Shown piece after piece: positions 23,600 to 35,075 of a DNA stretch of 64,000 nt. Made by a program: the position numbers and the translations under genes. The number at the start of each line of letters is the position of its first letter. The stretch's first letter is position 1. The notes under the pieces were generated by a model, which saw only the letters and a program-made list of their open reading frames with translations, was not told where the DNA came from and made no database searches. Source of the stretch: Nageia nagi (Eukaryota; Pinophyta); contig JBITNC010000001.1 of NCBI GenBank assembly GCA_050084985.1, positions 52,080,001 to 52,144,000 of the forward strand, written 5' to 3'.

Positions 23600-24165
23600 T
23601 GCAAAATTAGTGATTGAGATGTTCCTATCTATCTAACTATTATTGAAACTTTGATTCACCATTTCTCTATGAGGTTCTAAAATTTGAAGCAATTCAAACA
23701 AACTAACATTGGCTTGTGTATTCTTGAGTTGCTCAATGAGGTCAAAACTTCTTGGGTCTTTAGGGAGCTCCTTTTCACATGCGACTGAATCTATTATTGC
23801 TCTTGGTCTTCCTCTTGTAAGTGTTGCACAAACTTCTTCATGGAAAATTACATTGATATTTTTCTCTTCCCCTATATCTTTAACTTTGTTAGGACACACA
23901 TAGAATCCATCCTCTATGAGCCTTTGTATTTTGTTTCATAGGTCTCCACACTCATTAGTGGCATGCCCCTTGGTTTGATGATATTCATAGTATCTATCTT
24001 CCTTATACCATGATGGCCTCTCCACTGACTCATCTTCCTCTCACTTAGGTAAAGGCTATAATAGTCCCTTTTCCATTAGATCTTTCATGATAAACTTGAG
24101 AGGTATAGGAAAATTTATGAATTTCATTTCTTTCTTTTCATCCACATGAGCGTTTAGCTAGTATT
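23600..24165 (-). pseudogene. gag: C-terminal gag of the Tat-like element, 5' truncated
   Basis: The segment reads FPIPLKFIMKDLMEKGLL near 24.1 kb, then RYYEYHQTKGHATNECGDL near 23.97 kb, a relic of the Tat-type zinc knuckle (YC.FH...GH.T..C). An open piece at 23899-23633 continues CPNKVKDIGEEKNINVIF and onward toward protease. Upstream of about 24165 the similarity stops, so the 5' LTR and most of gag are gone. Confidence 0.75.
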
Positions 24166-25999
24166 GAGAGATGTGCACGATGCATCACACTAGTGGTAAG
24201 ATCCACACCTAGATCATTAAACTTGCATTATGGGATTGGTACATAATGATGATTAAAGCTATGAGAGAGTGCATGTGATGGGGGATAGGGACAAAACCTA
24301 AAATCTCTTAAGTTAAAGGTTATTAGAAGATACTTGACTCACTTTGTAAGGAGCACTCCATAATAATCTAGAAGGACTCTAAGGCTAACATCTTAGATGA
24401 CTTTGGCAACATCCAGTTTGACCTTTTTAACCATGATCTTGAATCTACAATAAGACATCATGAATATGATTAGCTTATCACTAGCAAAAATCTAAAGATG
24501 ACTCTTCATGTATAAAATTATGCTATTTTGAGTTTTCCACACATGGAAAAGCAATCCAAATTAGAACATATGCCATATTTCATGCAAAGGATGACTGAAA
24601 GGAGAGGTTCACCAGTAAAGCTTACTACTAGGAAAAAGTACAAGCCAAATATGGATAAGAAAGAGAGGTTATCTAATCCTAAGCCTTGGAAATCTAGGGA
24701 AACCAAAAAATATGTATAATAGATTCAGAAGCTTGGAAAAATAGACACTTTAGATTAAAATTCCAAGATGAATGAGTCTTGATCATAGATGTAACCCTTA
24801 AAATAGTAGACTATAAGAAAAATATTTATTTTGGGTTTGAGGTAAGATTCCTAAGCTATTTGAAACCTTAATTTCCAACATGTGAAAGAAGAAATTAAGT
24901 CCCATTTGACACTAAGCTTGTGTACTAAAAGAAAGGATGGAAAATCCAATGATATCCAACTTGGCCTTGTATACCATAAGGGATATTGCCATACCATCCC
25001 AATCCTTCCACCAAGGTCTATAATATCACTTCTCACCATGGGCCATAGAGAGATGGAATAAGTTCAAGCATCATGTCAAAGGTAGCTTTATCTTGTTAAC
25101 CAAACCAATTTATGCTTGAAGAATCCCAAGAAAGCCATTCCTTATGTGTGAATGTTAATAAATATATATAGTGGCAATACTCTTTTGAAAAACCTTGAGC
25201 ATGTAGTCGAGGTACCTAAGCCAAAGGTAACCATGTAACATTCAAAAGTGGAGATTAGTATAGTTAAGGAGGTAAATAAAGGGTCCACTATTAAAGCTTA
25301 TTTTATTTCATTGAATCTATGGTCTTAAAAGTTTTGAAGCTTTCCATATAATTGTATAACAAAGGAACCAAGATCAAAAATATAATAAGGGAAAGCACAA
25401 GGGAAGGGAAATTAATGACCACTCAACCTTTGTTTTAAAGGAAACCTTGAGGAAATAAAATGTCAAATAAGGATTTTTTAATCTTCATTTTAGTGCAATT
25501 CCCTAAAATCCATTTAGTACATAAGGACAAGCCCTATCTTTTACATTAAATATTCCATATCTCTGATCTTCTAACAAACAAAAAATATCCCAAGACACTC
25601 AATGAAAACTTTTTTTATCTAAAGAAGTGAACTAAGAAAATTTTAAAATTTTTTCTAACTTACTATAACAAGCCTAAAAGTGACCCAACATGATGAATAA
25701 AACACATGATAGAAGTAAGAAGTTTGGAGTAAAATTTGCAACTTACTAGAAAGGGAAAGCTTTTTATAACCCAAAACTCAATTTTATTTTTCTACTTTAG
25801 CAATTACATATGATCAAAGTTGAGAGGGAAAATCCCTAAAAAGAACAAGGTATGCTAGAAACTTAAAAACTTAACCTAAGCAAATCCAACTCCATTGGAA
25901 GTCATCTAGCCAAAAGGTTGGGCAATGGGATGGTCTGAAATAAGTTATTTGCTTACTAATTGAATTTATGAGCTAGAAGTTGATAAAAAGTATCCAAAT
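24166..25999. other. No gene or element recognised
   Basis: Open frames here (for example 24528-24719 plus and 24851-25039 minus) show no known motifs. The stretch separates the truncated Tat-like element from the gag remnant of the family-B element to its right. Confidence 0.45.
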
Positions 26000-27200
26000 A
26001 GGATAAGTTTGCTTAAGAGATAGCCTCATCCTCTCAAATAGCTAAAAATTAGTCATCAACAAAATGTCCATTAATAATTTTCCTGTATTCTTGAAGAGCA
26101 ATTCCTTTAAGCAATCTAAAAGCATTTTGGATAATAAATATTTTCTTACTTAACTATAATAGTTCTTTAAGACATCATCTGAAGGTGTATGTGGTACTAA
26201 TTCATCAGTATCCTTGTTCATTTTTTTGCTAAACCTACCAATAGACCAAAATAGTGAACATTTTCTTGTTCTAAAGTTCTTAACAACTTGTTGACCAACT
26301 CCATTTCACATTTAGGTAGAGTAGCTTTGTATTCATGTTAAACTTCAAAACTTTAGTTCTCTCTTTAGGATACAAATTTTGCATCTACCAACTAGTCTCC
26401 ATTTCATACTAAATATGATTGTTGGATCAAGTTTGTTCATCCAAGATTCAAGGATGGGTGCCTTTGAGGTCTTCTAATTTTAAGATAACAACTAGATCTT
26501 CTTTGTCAATGTTGTCTCAAATCTTATCATAGTAGAGGGGTACTATGGAACAAAAACCATAAGATCAATAAAATACTGATCATGATTCTATTTAGGTAAC
26601 AAAGTGATATTTCCAAGGTTAGGTAAAGTATAAAAGGTTTAGTTTGGAATTTGGGGTTCAAGAACAACATTAGGGATGGAAAACTATAATGAAGGAACTT
26701 AGGAAGGTTCAAAGTACTTATAAGCCTATCAATAAGGGTTAAATTCATATCTTATTTAGTTTGTTGGATCATATACCTCTTTTTGGTATATTTAGGATCA
26801 AAATCTAGGGTATAATATAAGATTTGTTTAAATTTAGTATCAACTTCATGCAAAGTTTGAACAAGGAAAGGAAGATATTCTTTAGCAACTAACAATTTTT
26901 GATCTTGTGGAATAGAAAAATTTATAGTGAGTATCTCTAATGCATTGGATGGGAGATCATTAAGTTCTTCTTGATTACTTTCTTCTTCTTTTTGAGATGC
27001 ATGGCTATAATCTTCTAGAGAACTATCATATTCATCATATAGGTGTAGACTTTGTACTCTTTCACTTTGTCTTCTAGGTGCATTGGCATACTTCTTTCAT
27101 ACCCTAGTCTTATTGGGTTTTATACCAAGATATTTAATATTTTATGATCTATAACAATAGGTGTATCCATTTCTATAACACTTAAAATGCAAATTAGTCC
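26000..27200 (-). pseudogene. gag: N-terminal gag region of family-B Tat-like element, minus copy
   Basis: The minus strand yields a polar, acidic N-terminal gag-like stretch near 27.1-26.8 kb (PRRQSERVQSLHLYDEYDSS, then SQKEEESNQEELNDLPSNAL, VQTLHEVDTKFKQIL). It aligns base for base over long runs with the plus-strand copy at 32500-33540. The central gag domain is not reached; similarity between the two copies ends near 26.2 kb. Stops and frameshifts are frequent. Confidence 0.65.
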
Positions 27201-27261
27201 TATACAACACCTTAAGGTTTTAGTGCAACTAGTGAAGGATAGCATGATGTATCAAAAAGAA

Positions 27262-27276
27262 GTTGGGTTCACTAAT
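27262..27276 (-). promoter_or_regulatory. Primer-binding site, family B minus copy
   Basis: On the minus strand ATTAGTGAACCCAAC follows the LTR end ATAACA. It resembles the TTTTGGTGAACCCGA site of family A, so both families appear to use the same or a similar tRNA primer. Confidence 0.6.
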
Positions 27277-27972
27277 TGTTATAATTGAAATAATAATTAT
27301 TAGAGTTATTTATAGCATAATTAAATTTTATAATTAACTATGAATAAAAGGAAATTGATGATATGAAATATGAAAATGACCTAATTAACCTTGACCTATC
27401 AAAACTAGATTTTTGAAAGATACAAAACTATACTACCTATGATGATAATTCAATTGAATGATGAGCTTTTATGAAATATAGAGCCACTAATATGATCACA
27501 ACCCAAAAGCAGTATCAAAAATCCAATGATAGTACCTAGTTACATTTCCAAAATGCCTCACCCTTTCACTCAATATCATCATCCCACCTTCAATGTTGGA
27601 ATCTTGCTCGTGAATGAATGAAAGATCATATGAATATAGAGCTTAGAGTAAAACAAAATCCAAAGGTGATAGGTAAAATTAAGAAACATTAATCAATATT
27701 GACATAAGTATATGGCCACATATCAAGGATTCAATATTATGTCATGTCATGTCTTTAATCATGCATAAGCCCTCCACCTTTATTGGCAATACATCTAGTG
27801 CTAAGGCTCCTCCTTAGGCTTATTATGATTCTAAATTGACCTATTACCACCAAACACAAAGGTAGATGAGAGTGCATATGGGAAAAAATATTTATTTAAT
27901 AAATTAAATAAATTATTTAAAATACTTAAAAGGTATTTTAATTAAATTTAAATCACTTTTTAGGTGTTAATA
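27277..27972 (-). mobile_element. 5' LTR of family B, minus copy
   Basis: It is about 696 bp, starting TATTAACACCTAAAAAG (mutated TG) at 27972 and ending AACA at 27277. It aligns along its full length with the plus-strand LTR at 31742-32456, sharing TATGCACTCTCATCTACCTT, GGAGGAGCCTTAG, AAAGGTGGAG, ATGACATGACATAATA and TTTTGATAGGTCAAGGT. Primer-binding site and gag follow. Confidence 0.85.
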
Positions 27973-27974
27973 GG

Positions 27975-28765
27975 CCAACTTACAACTTTTGAACTATTTT
28001 TTTACACTAAAAAAATTTCTAGGTTGAATAGTTTGTTTACTTCTCCATGGCAATTTTTGGATCATATGGTGTAGTTAAAATATTTCATATCATATGTAAT
28101 CATTTAAATATAAGCACAATAATATTAAAATTATATGCTCTACATTTATGCTTAAATCATATAAATATATTGTATATTTATGCTCAAATATGTTTGAATA
28201 AGTATTACTAGCATGATTTTGACAACTTACCAGTTTTGGACTAATTTTTGACACTTGGAAAATTTTTGGGTTGAATAGTTTATTTTTTTTTTATCCAATA
28301 TATTTTTAGAACATATGGTGCATTGAAATCATTTCATATCATTTGCAATAATTTATTTGTAAACAAGTTCTAATACAAATGATGCAATGAAGAGTCCATA
28401 TCATGTTTTATTATTTTCATTTGTATATTCAACACAATATGCATTTGTAGGTAACAACATTTTTTTTTTGTTTAGCCAGCATGATTTTGGAAACTTACCA
28501 CTTTTGGACTCATTTTGAAAAGTTTAAATTTTTTTGGTTTGAATAGTTAATTTCTTTATCCAAGCTAATTTTTGGATCATATGGTGTATTTAAATTATTT
28601 CATATCACATGTCATAATTTATTTGTAAACAAAGTTTTGATACAGACCATCCAGTGAAGTAGCTCATAATATGTTCCATAGTTTTCATCTATGGTATACT
28701 CTTGGTAACCACATATTTTGCTATTTTTGGCTAGCATATGCCAACTTACTAATTTTAGACTGATT
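27975..28765 (+). repeat. Tandem array, three copies plus start of a fourth, ~250 bp unit
   Basis: Units begin with CCAACTTAC..TTTTGGACT-like sequence at 27975, 28221, 28489 and 28741 (periods of about 246, 268 and 252 bp). Each continues with GGTTGAATAGTTTATTT, TTTTTGGATCATATGGTG, ATTTCATATCATATGTAAT, TTATTTGTAAACAA and ends near AGCATGATTTTG. The LTR at 27972 abuts the first unit exactly, so the element either inserted at the array edge or truncated it. Confidence 0.8.
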
Positions 28766-28880
28766 ATGGGTATTTTGGTAGTAAAGTTCAAGGCTCCCTC
28801 AAGATAGCTTGCATGTACAAGAAGGTAAATAATGCATGTATAATAATTAATCCTATGATTTTAGGATATGCACAAAATGA
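28766..28880 (-). repeat. Inverted copy of 4264-4400
   Basis: The reverse complement reads ATTTTGTGCATAT, ATTAATTATTATACATGCAT, TTACCTTCTTG, CTATCTTGAGGGAGC, CCAAAATACCC, matching 4264-4400 including the start of its 110-bp tandem unit. The direction is opposite to the R1 duplication, so the two loci differ by an inversion or independent insertions. Confidence 0.75.
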
Positions 28881-29039
28881 AAGATTATAAATAATTTTAA
28901 GTAGATGCATTTGTTAGGTGTAAAACTGGCTACATGATGAAATATAAAGTATCAAAAACTAATCCAAAAGTTGTAAGTTGGAAAAATGCATATAATACTT
29001 AACTATTCAACCCAAAAATGTAAATGCTATGTTATCTTT

Positions 29040-29600
29040 ACTTGCACTATAAATATTGGATGTCTTTCTCCTAGGATAACCTATTCAAAATATCATGAAT
29101 TAGGTAAGTCAAGGCTAGCTGCATTTACAAACTCTTAGTAGATATGTCACTGTTAAGCTTTAGCATTGTTCATAAATGTTACCACACAACTAACTTAGAT
29201 GCTTCATATTATTTCATGTAATTTGGATAATTTCATATAATATGATGTATACTTAGGTAATTTCATGTCATAACATGGTTCATTTGGATCATTTTATATC
29301 ATATGATGTATACTTAGATAATTTCATGTCATAATATGGTGCATTTGGATCATTTCATATCATATGGTGTAATTAGATCATTTCAAGAATATTGTTGGAG
29401 AATTTAAATAATTTTCATTTCATATGATGTACTTAGATAATTTCATAGCCATATTTTTGGAGCATTTAGATCATTTTCATATCATATGCTGCATTTGTAA
29501 AAAATTAAATAGTAACTAGTCTCTTTGATTGGGCCATCCTTTAGGAGCCCTTAGCTAGTACTTTTATTAGGCTCATTATGATTGAGCTTTAGGTGCCTTG
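29040..29600 (+). repeat. Dispersed repeat R1, copy 2
   Basis: This matches 2825-3900 in the same orientation (TTGGATGTCTTT, ATATCATGAATTA, CATTGTTCATAAATGTTACC, and GGCCATCCTTTAGGAGCC near 29543). Copy 2 is shorter in the region between these landmarks. Function is unknown. Confidence 0.65.
29200..29490 (+). repeat. Degenerate short tandem repeat (ATTTCATATCATATGGTG type)
   Basis: About eight variants of GGATCATTTCATATCATATG alternate with TACTTAGATAATTTCATGTC. The pair repeats about every 60 bp in 29225-29375. It lies inside R1 copy 2 and corresponds to the cluster at 3600-3790. Confidence 0.7.
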
Positions 29601-29639
29601 AGAAATAAAGGATGACATAGCTTGTAATTATTCTATCAC

Positions 29640-30214
29640 TAATGTTATAATGCTTCCAAGCTACACCAATTTTTTAATTTATTAATTCATTTTATGCTAG
29701 TTTTCAACCACCTCACATTGATGCCTCTAAATTGCAATAGTTTCAACCACACCTTAAATAAAAGCATCAAAAATTTTATGTGATAGTGATTAATCACCAC
29801 ATTATTCTTTTTAGAAGTATCTAGGAGAGTAGCTAATAACCACCACTTCTTTTTTGTTAAATATGGTGATTTAATCATCTATATGGCAACAAGTATTAGC
29901 TACTACCATAGAGGACCAACTTTTGGTGGTGCCCTCATAGATGATAGTGGGATAATCATTGGTAAATATATAAAGTGGTAGTTTATAACTACCCAAAAAG
30001 CCCATTTTCGATCTATTGATTCCTTTTTATAAGGTCTCTCTAAAAAATATTAAGGTTGAAAAAGCCTCACATATATTTTTTAATATATTTTTAATGTCCC
30101 CCATTTTTTATATTGTTTTATTATTTGCAATAAATATATTTTTTTAATAAATAATTTATTGGAAAAGTATATATAACTTAATATATTTTGAAATAATAAT
30201 TTTTAATAAGATTT
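29640..30214. other. AT-rich DNA, no gene seen
   Basis: No coding or element boundary was recognised. The stretch becomes extremely AT-rich just before the SINE-like insertion. Confidence 0.5.
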
Positions 30215-30226
30215 CAATTTTAAAAG

Positions 30227-30508
30227 TCCCTAAAGGGACAACATAGTGGCAAAGTAATTCAAATAGGTGGAAGGAGGTTGTAAGTTTGAATCCCCTTGAT
30301 GGATCCCTAATGGTACTATGAAGATGCATTTTGGATGTATTTTGGTTGTATTATGATCAGTTTGTGGGGCTTAGATAAAAATCCTCATGTAAAAAGTCCT
30401 AGTCGAGAAAAGATAACCCATGATTTACCACACATGATTTGTACGTAGGATCATGACTCCAAGAAGATTAGTGGCTTTTAGTGATACCTCCCATTATAAA
30501 AAATATTA
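30227..30508 (+). mobile_element. Probable tRNA-derived SINE
   Basis: Near the 5' end there is an A-box-like ACATAGTGGCAAAGTAATTC (30240-30262) and about 30 bp later a B-box-like GTAAGTTTGAATCCCC (around 30285), the RNA polymerase III internal promoter arrangement. The insert is flanked by near-identical direct repeats, CAATTTTAAAA at 30215-30225 and CAATTTTGAAAA at 30509-30520, consistent with target-site duplication by LINE-type integration. Length (~282 bp) suits a plant SINE. It is not a tRNA gene: no acceptor stem or anticodon arm can be folded by eye. Family is not assigned. Confidence 0.6.
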
Positions 30509-30867
30509 CAATTTTGAAAACTTTACAAATTTTATTTAAAATTATAGGAATTAAATATTTTACAAAAAAATTGAAGTACCTAAACATTGCAAAATAGTAA
30601 CAACATATTATTTCTATTTTTATGCAAATTTAAATTTGTAACATAAAAAAAGTTAGTATGGCTTTTATAGCAATAATATATTGTAATATAGAAAAATATT
30701 AGTCTTATTATAAAAATTATTCAAAATTTTATATAAAGGAAGAGAAGGATGGATGTTATACCTTCATAAACCTTTTACCCGAACAAGGATGTAGATGAAC
30801 CTTCAAGAAGAAGGATAAAGAAGTAGGATGAAGAGCCTCCAAGGATGTTGAAGAGGAGCCTCCAAGT

Positions 30868-30884
30868 ATGGTTGTAGATACCAA
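30868..30884 (-). promoter_or_regulatory. Possible primer-binding site (initiator-Met-like)
   Basis: The minus strand reads TTGGTATCTACAACCAT just inside the LTR at 30890-31447. The usual site complementary to initiator tRNA-Met in plant LTR elements is TGGTATCAGAGC; the first seven bases match. Confidence 0.4.
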
Positions 30885-30889
30885 TTTAA

Positions 30890-31447
30890 GAAAATAAGCC
30901 TATTATACTAAATCCCTAATTGCCTAATATCACATGAAAGCTCTCTCTAAGTCCTTAAGCATTAAGAACACAAACTCAAAGTAGCATTCAAAAAAGATGA
31001 CATCAATATAAAGTGGTTCCTCCAACCATGGGAGCACATCCACTAATCTAGGATCTTATTCCCAAATAGCACTCTCTTACAACTCACTTTCTTACTTCTC
31101 CTACAACCTAGAAAAATAATAACTTTGCTACAAACTTGATTGAGTGATCTCAAGGAGAGGGATCTCTATTTATATGCTAAAATCATCCCTTGGATCATCC
31201 TTTTAACCATTGTACAATATCATGATATGCATAACCCTTTTACCCAAGGGTATGCTCATGATATTGAGTGAATGATAAGTTATATTATCTTATTCATAAA
31301 TACTAAAAAGGTATCTAGGTTTACTTTTAAGTATTAGTGAATTTACATTATCATATTCACTAAATACTTAAGGTATGTAAGGATACCCTTAATTATTAAG
31401 TGAATTTAATAATGAGACCTTACAATAATGCATTATATATTCAAACA
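30890..31447 (-). mobile_element. LTR of family D, copy 2 (diverged)
   Basis: On the minus strand it starts TGTTTGAATATATAATGCAT at 31447 and shares with the LTR at 35076-35576 the blocks ATAATGCATTATTGTAAGG, TACTTAA, CATGAGCATACC, TATAAATAG (TATA box) and TGGAGGAACCACTT. The lower end is set near 30890 by the primer-binding-site-like sequence. A purine-rich GTAAGGAGGG lies on its other side, so its role as 5' or 3' LTR is unclear. Confidence 0.6.
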
Positions 31448-31741
31448 AGGAAACCCTCCTTACTATTATTTATTATGATGATAATAGTTGATAAAGTAAT
31501 TAAAGATAATTTTAACTTGTTTGTGTTCAATTAGTTCTAAGAGGCCATAAAACTATATTTAATATTAGAACATGGATAAAAACCTTTTTTATCCAAAAAT
31601 ATAAGATATAATGATTATTTAAAAATCAATATAAATTATTTTTAACCAAAAAAATAATCTTCTATTTTTATCAATCTATGTAGTACTTACTATTTATTTG
31701 AAAATAGTAACTTTATGTAATTTAGATTAGTTTTAGCCATA

Positions 31742-32456
31742 TGTTAACACCTAAAAAGGAATTTTAATTTAATTAAAATAGCATTTTAGGTATTCAAAAC
31801 TATTTATTTAATAAATGCTATTTTTTATATGCACTCTCATCTACCTTAATGTTTTGTGGTAATAGGTTGGCTTGGCATCACAATAGTCCTAAGGAGGAGC
31901 CTTAGAACTAGACATGTTGCCTATAAAGGTGGAGAGGTTATGCATGGTCAAAGATATACATGACATGACATAATACTAAATCATTGATAGGTTAAAATAT
32001 ACTTGTATAAATATTAACTAGTATTTCTTAATGCCACCTATCATCTTTGAATTTTGTTATACTCTAAGCTTTGCATTCTTATGATCTTTCATCCCTTTGC
32101 AAGTAAGATATCATGCATCAAAGGTGGGATGATGATATCTAGTGAAAGGGAAGGGTATTATGGAATGGTAACCAAGAAACATCATTGGGTTTTAAGAATT
32201 AATATTGGGTTTAGGTTAGATTCATGTCTCTATATTTTGAAGAAACCATCATTTGTCCTCTTTCAATCGAATTTCACCTCAATTTGTTGTCATAGATAAA
32301 GTACTAGTTTGTATCTTTTGTATATCTAATTTTGATAGGTCAAGGTCAATTATATAATTATCATCTTTCATGTCATAAATTTTCTATTATTTCATAATTA
32401 ATTGGTAAATATAATATTATGTAAATAACCCTAATTATTATTATTTAGTTATAATA
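31742..32456 (+). mobile_element. 5' LTR of family B, plus copy
   Basis: It starts TGTTAACACCTAAAAAGG and ends near ATAATA before ATTTATGAACCC, about 715 bp. It is homologous along its length to the minus-strand LTR at 27277-27972. Primer-binding site and gag follow on the right. No 3' partner LTR is present in the window. Confidence 0.85.
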
Positions 32457-32472
32457 ATTTATGAACCCAAAT
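32457..32472 (+). promoter_or_regulatory. Primer-binding site, family B plus copy
   Basis: ATTTATGAACCCAAAT follows the LTR, matching ATTAGTGAACCCAAC of the minus copy with a few substitutions. Confidence 0.55.
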
Positions 32473-32499
32473 TCTTTTCAATACATCACATTATCCTTC

Positions 32500-34760
32500 A
32501 CTAGTTGCATAGAAACCCTAGGGACTTAGATAGGAATAATCTTTTGTTTAAAGTGTTATATAAATGGATACACCTATTGCTACAAATTATAAAAATCTTG
32601 AGTGCCTTATTGTACAACCTAAGAAGACTAGGGTATGTAAGAATTATGCCAACTCACCAAGAAGATAAAGCAAAAGAGTACAAAGACTGCACCTAAATGA
32701 TGAATATCATAGTTCTATAGAATATTGTAGCTCTTGATCTCAAAAATAAGTAGAAAATAATTGAGAGGAACTTGATGAACTCTTTTCCAATGCATTAAAG
32801 GTACTCAATAAAATTTTATCTAATCCACATGGTCAAAAATTATTTTCTACAAATGAATGTCTATCTTTTTTTGTTTAAACTTTGCAAGAAGTTGATACCA
32901 AAATCAAGCACCTACTAATTTCTACCCTAGACATTGATCCTAAATATATCAAATAGAGTCAAATGTTCCAACAATATCAATAATATATGACCTTAACCCC
33001 TTATTGATAACCTTATAATTATTTTGAACCTTTGTAAGTTACCCCATTATAGTTCCTTGTCCCTAGTGTTGTTCCTGAACCTCAGATCCCAAACTAGACC
33101 CTTGGCATCTCAAAAAATTCTAATTATGTTATTGGACTAAGCCCCACTTTTACATTACATGATTAGAATCATGATCAATTTTCTCTTGATCGTAGGGTTT
33201 TCATTCCATAGGTATTTGCTACCTATGATGAATAGTTGGATGAAAACATTGATGAAGAATACCTAGTCGATATCTCAAAAGATGAAAAACCTCAAAGATC
33301 ATCAATCCCTAAATCTTGGATAGATGAGATTAATCCATCCATATCATTTAGTATGAAAATAATACCTAGTTGGTTAGATACAAAATTCCATATTCTAAAG
33401 AGAGAATTGAAGTTCTTAAACCTTAAGAGAGAGTATGTAGCTACTCCACTAAAATACCAATTAGATATGGTCAACAATTTGGTAAGAACTTTAGAGCAAG
33501 AAAAAGTTTGTTATTTCAATTTATTTGTAGGTTTATAAAAACAAAATCATGTAGATTGAAAAGCACATAGATCCTGGTAGACCATTATAATAAATGCCTC
33601 CAGATGATGTATAATAATAGTTGCTACAATCAAAACATTAGAAAGACTCAATAATGTCTTGCATCAACAAATTTACACCTACATTTTCAAAAGTTAGTAA
33701 GAACCCCTTTTGTTATTGCATCCACTAGAAAAGGTATGATAAATAGGTAATATTTACTATGTTCAATGGTCATTATGATCCTATAATACATTTGCAAAGG
33801 TATCATTTAGAGACTTTCATTTGAAAATGATGATAATTTGTTGGCTAAATTATTTCCTCTTATTTTAAAATTTGAATTATTCTTATGGTTTGCTAATCTA
33901 CCTATTGAAACTATTACATATTTTTATGATGTTGTTAAAGCTTTTTTGGATCAAATATAATTTATTCATAATTCAATAACCATATACCCTATACATGTAT
34001 ACCCTAAAATAGAAACAAGATCAACTTGTTAGAAATTTCATTATTGAATGGTCCAAAGTATCTAACCAAGTCCATATCCCTTCCAAAGAAAAGAAGCATA
34101 TTCATTTTTTAGCCTTGTTACCATATTATAGAGGTGAATTTTTTATATTTACAATATTATCCATATGATAAAATAATAAATGAAATGATTAGTAAAGAAT
34201 CCTATCACAAAGCCTTAGCCCACATGTAACCAAATTCAGTCCAAAAAATTATTTTTTCTGATAAACCTAGAAAGATCCAAAACCATGAGCTTGAATTCAA
34301 AATGATAGCTCATGTTATCCATGATGATATAGATGTTTTAAAACCTAGGAATTCATTTAGGTAGTATACCAAGTTCCATAATGATATTAGGGAGGTATTT
34401 GATACCTTAGTAGTTATGAACTTGGTCTATTATCTGCCAATGAAAGAGCCCCCCTCCCTTCATATTAAACCTTATGGCTATCAAGCACATCTTTTTTTTA
34501 ATTTCCATACAAGATTTATTCATGCCACAAAATTGTGTTTCCATATCATAAATATAATTCAAATTTTATATGATAAAGGAAAATTTAAATTTGACCAAGA
34601 AATTTTAGATGAGGTTTTGCAGCAACACAAGTTTAAACTAGCATAGGATGGACATGCAACATATCCAAAATCAAATACTAAAAATATTCAACAATCCATT
34701 TCCATAATTTAAGAATGTTAGTATCCCTCAACCATAACAATAATAATAAGCTCAACAATC
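32500..34760 (+). pseudogene. gag: Gag of family-B Tat-like element, plus copy
   Basis: An N-terminal polar region (32.6-33.0 kb) is followed by an open piece at 33236-33538 (DENIDEEYLVDISKDEK and onward, PSWLDTKFHILKRELKFLN, NNLVRTLEQEKVCYF). The central gag domain is near 33.83-34.1 kb: DNLLAKLFPL, WFANLPIETITYFYDVVKAF, LDQ. Near 34.45-34.65 kb YQAHLFFNFHTRFIHATKLC, FHIINIIQILYDKGKFKFD, VLQQHKFKLA is a relic of the Tat zinc knuckle (YCKFH...GHAT..C) in which both Cys-Gly landmarks have decayed. After about 34760 nothing more of the element is seen; protease and pol are missing. Confidence 0.75.
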
Positions 34761-35015
34761 ACTAGTTCTTGATATGGTCCATGATGTTGATGGTGTTTGG
34801 GCTATTCCATAAATTATTTCATCATATTTTCCATTTTTACATTTCTTTTTTGTTGTTTTGTAAAATGGTCTAGTGCCTTAATATAAATTGATTATTTTTA
34901 TGTGCAATTACTCAAGTGATGATGCTATAATATAACCTTTCCACTTCTTTCCTAGTATAATTTAGAAAAAAAAATTGATATAATGTTTCAGGTATATGTG
35001 TTTCATTTAAAAAAT

Positions 35016-35019
<4 letters not shown>

Positions 35020-35050
<31 letters not shown>
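35020..35050. repeat. (TA)n microsatellite
   Basis: About 15 uninterrupted TA repeats lie between the truncated gag and the next LTR. It may mark the deletion end point. Confidence 0.9.
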
Positions 35051-35051
<1 letters not shown>

Positions 35052-35075
35052 TTATTTTATCTTCTTTATGCTTTT

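Noticed and set aside
24528-24719. Basic 63-codon plus-strand frame
   Set aside because: Lys/Arg-rich but without motif or neighbouring homology; it does not continue in any frame.
20041-27972. Treating the LTRs at 20041 and 27972 as the two ends of one 8 kb Tat-like element
   Set aside because: Both begin TGTTANCACCTAAAA-like, but their interiors do not align, and the gag between them breaks off at 24165 and 26000 with unrelated DNA in between.
30240-30300. tRNA gene
   Set aside because: Only A- and B-box-like words are present. No acceptor stem, anticodon arm or cloverleaf can be formed by eye, and flanking target duplications favour a SINE.
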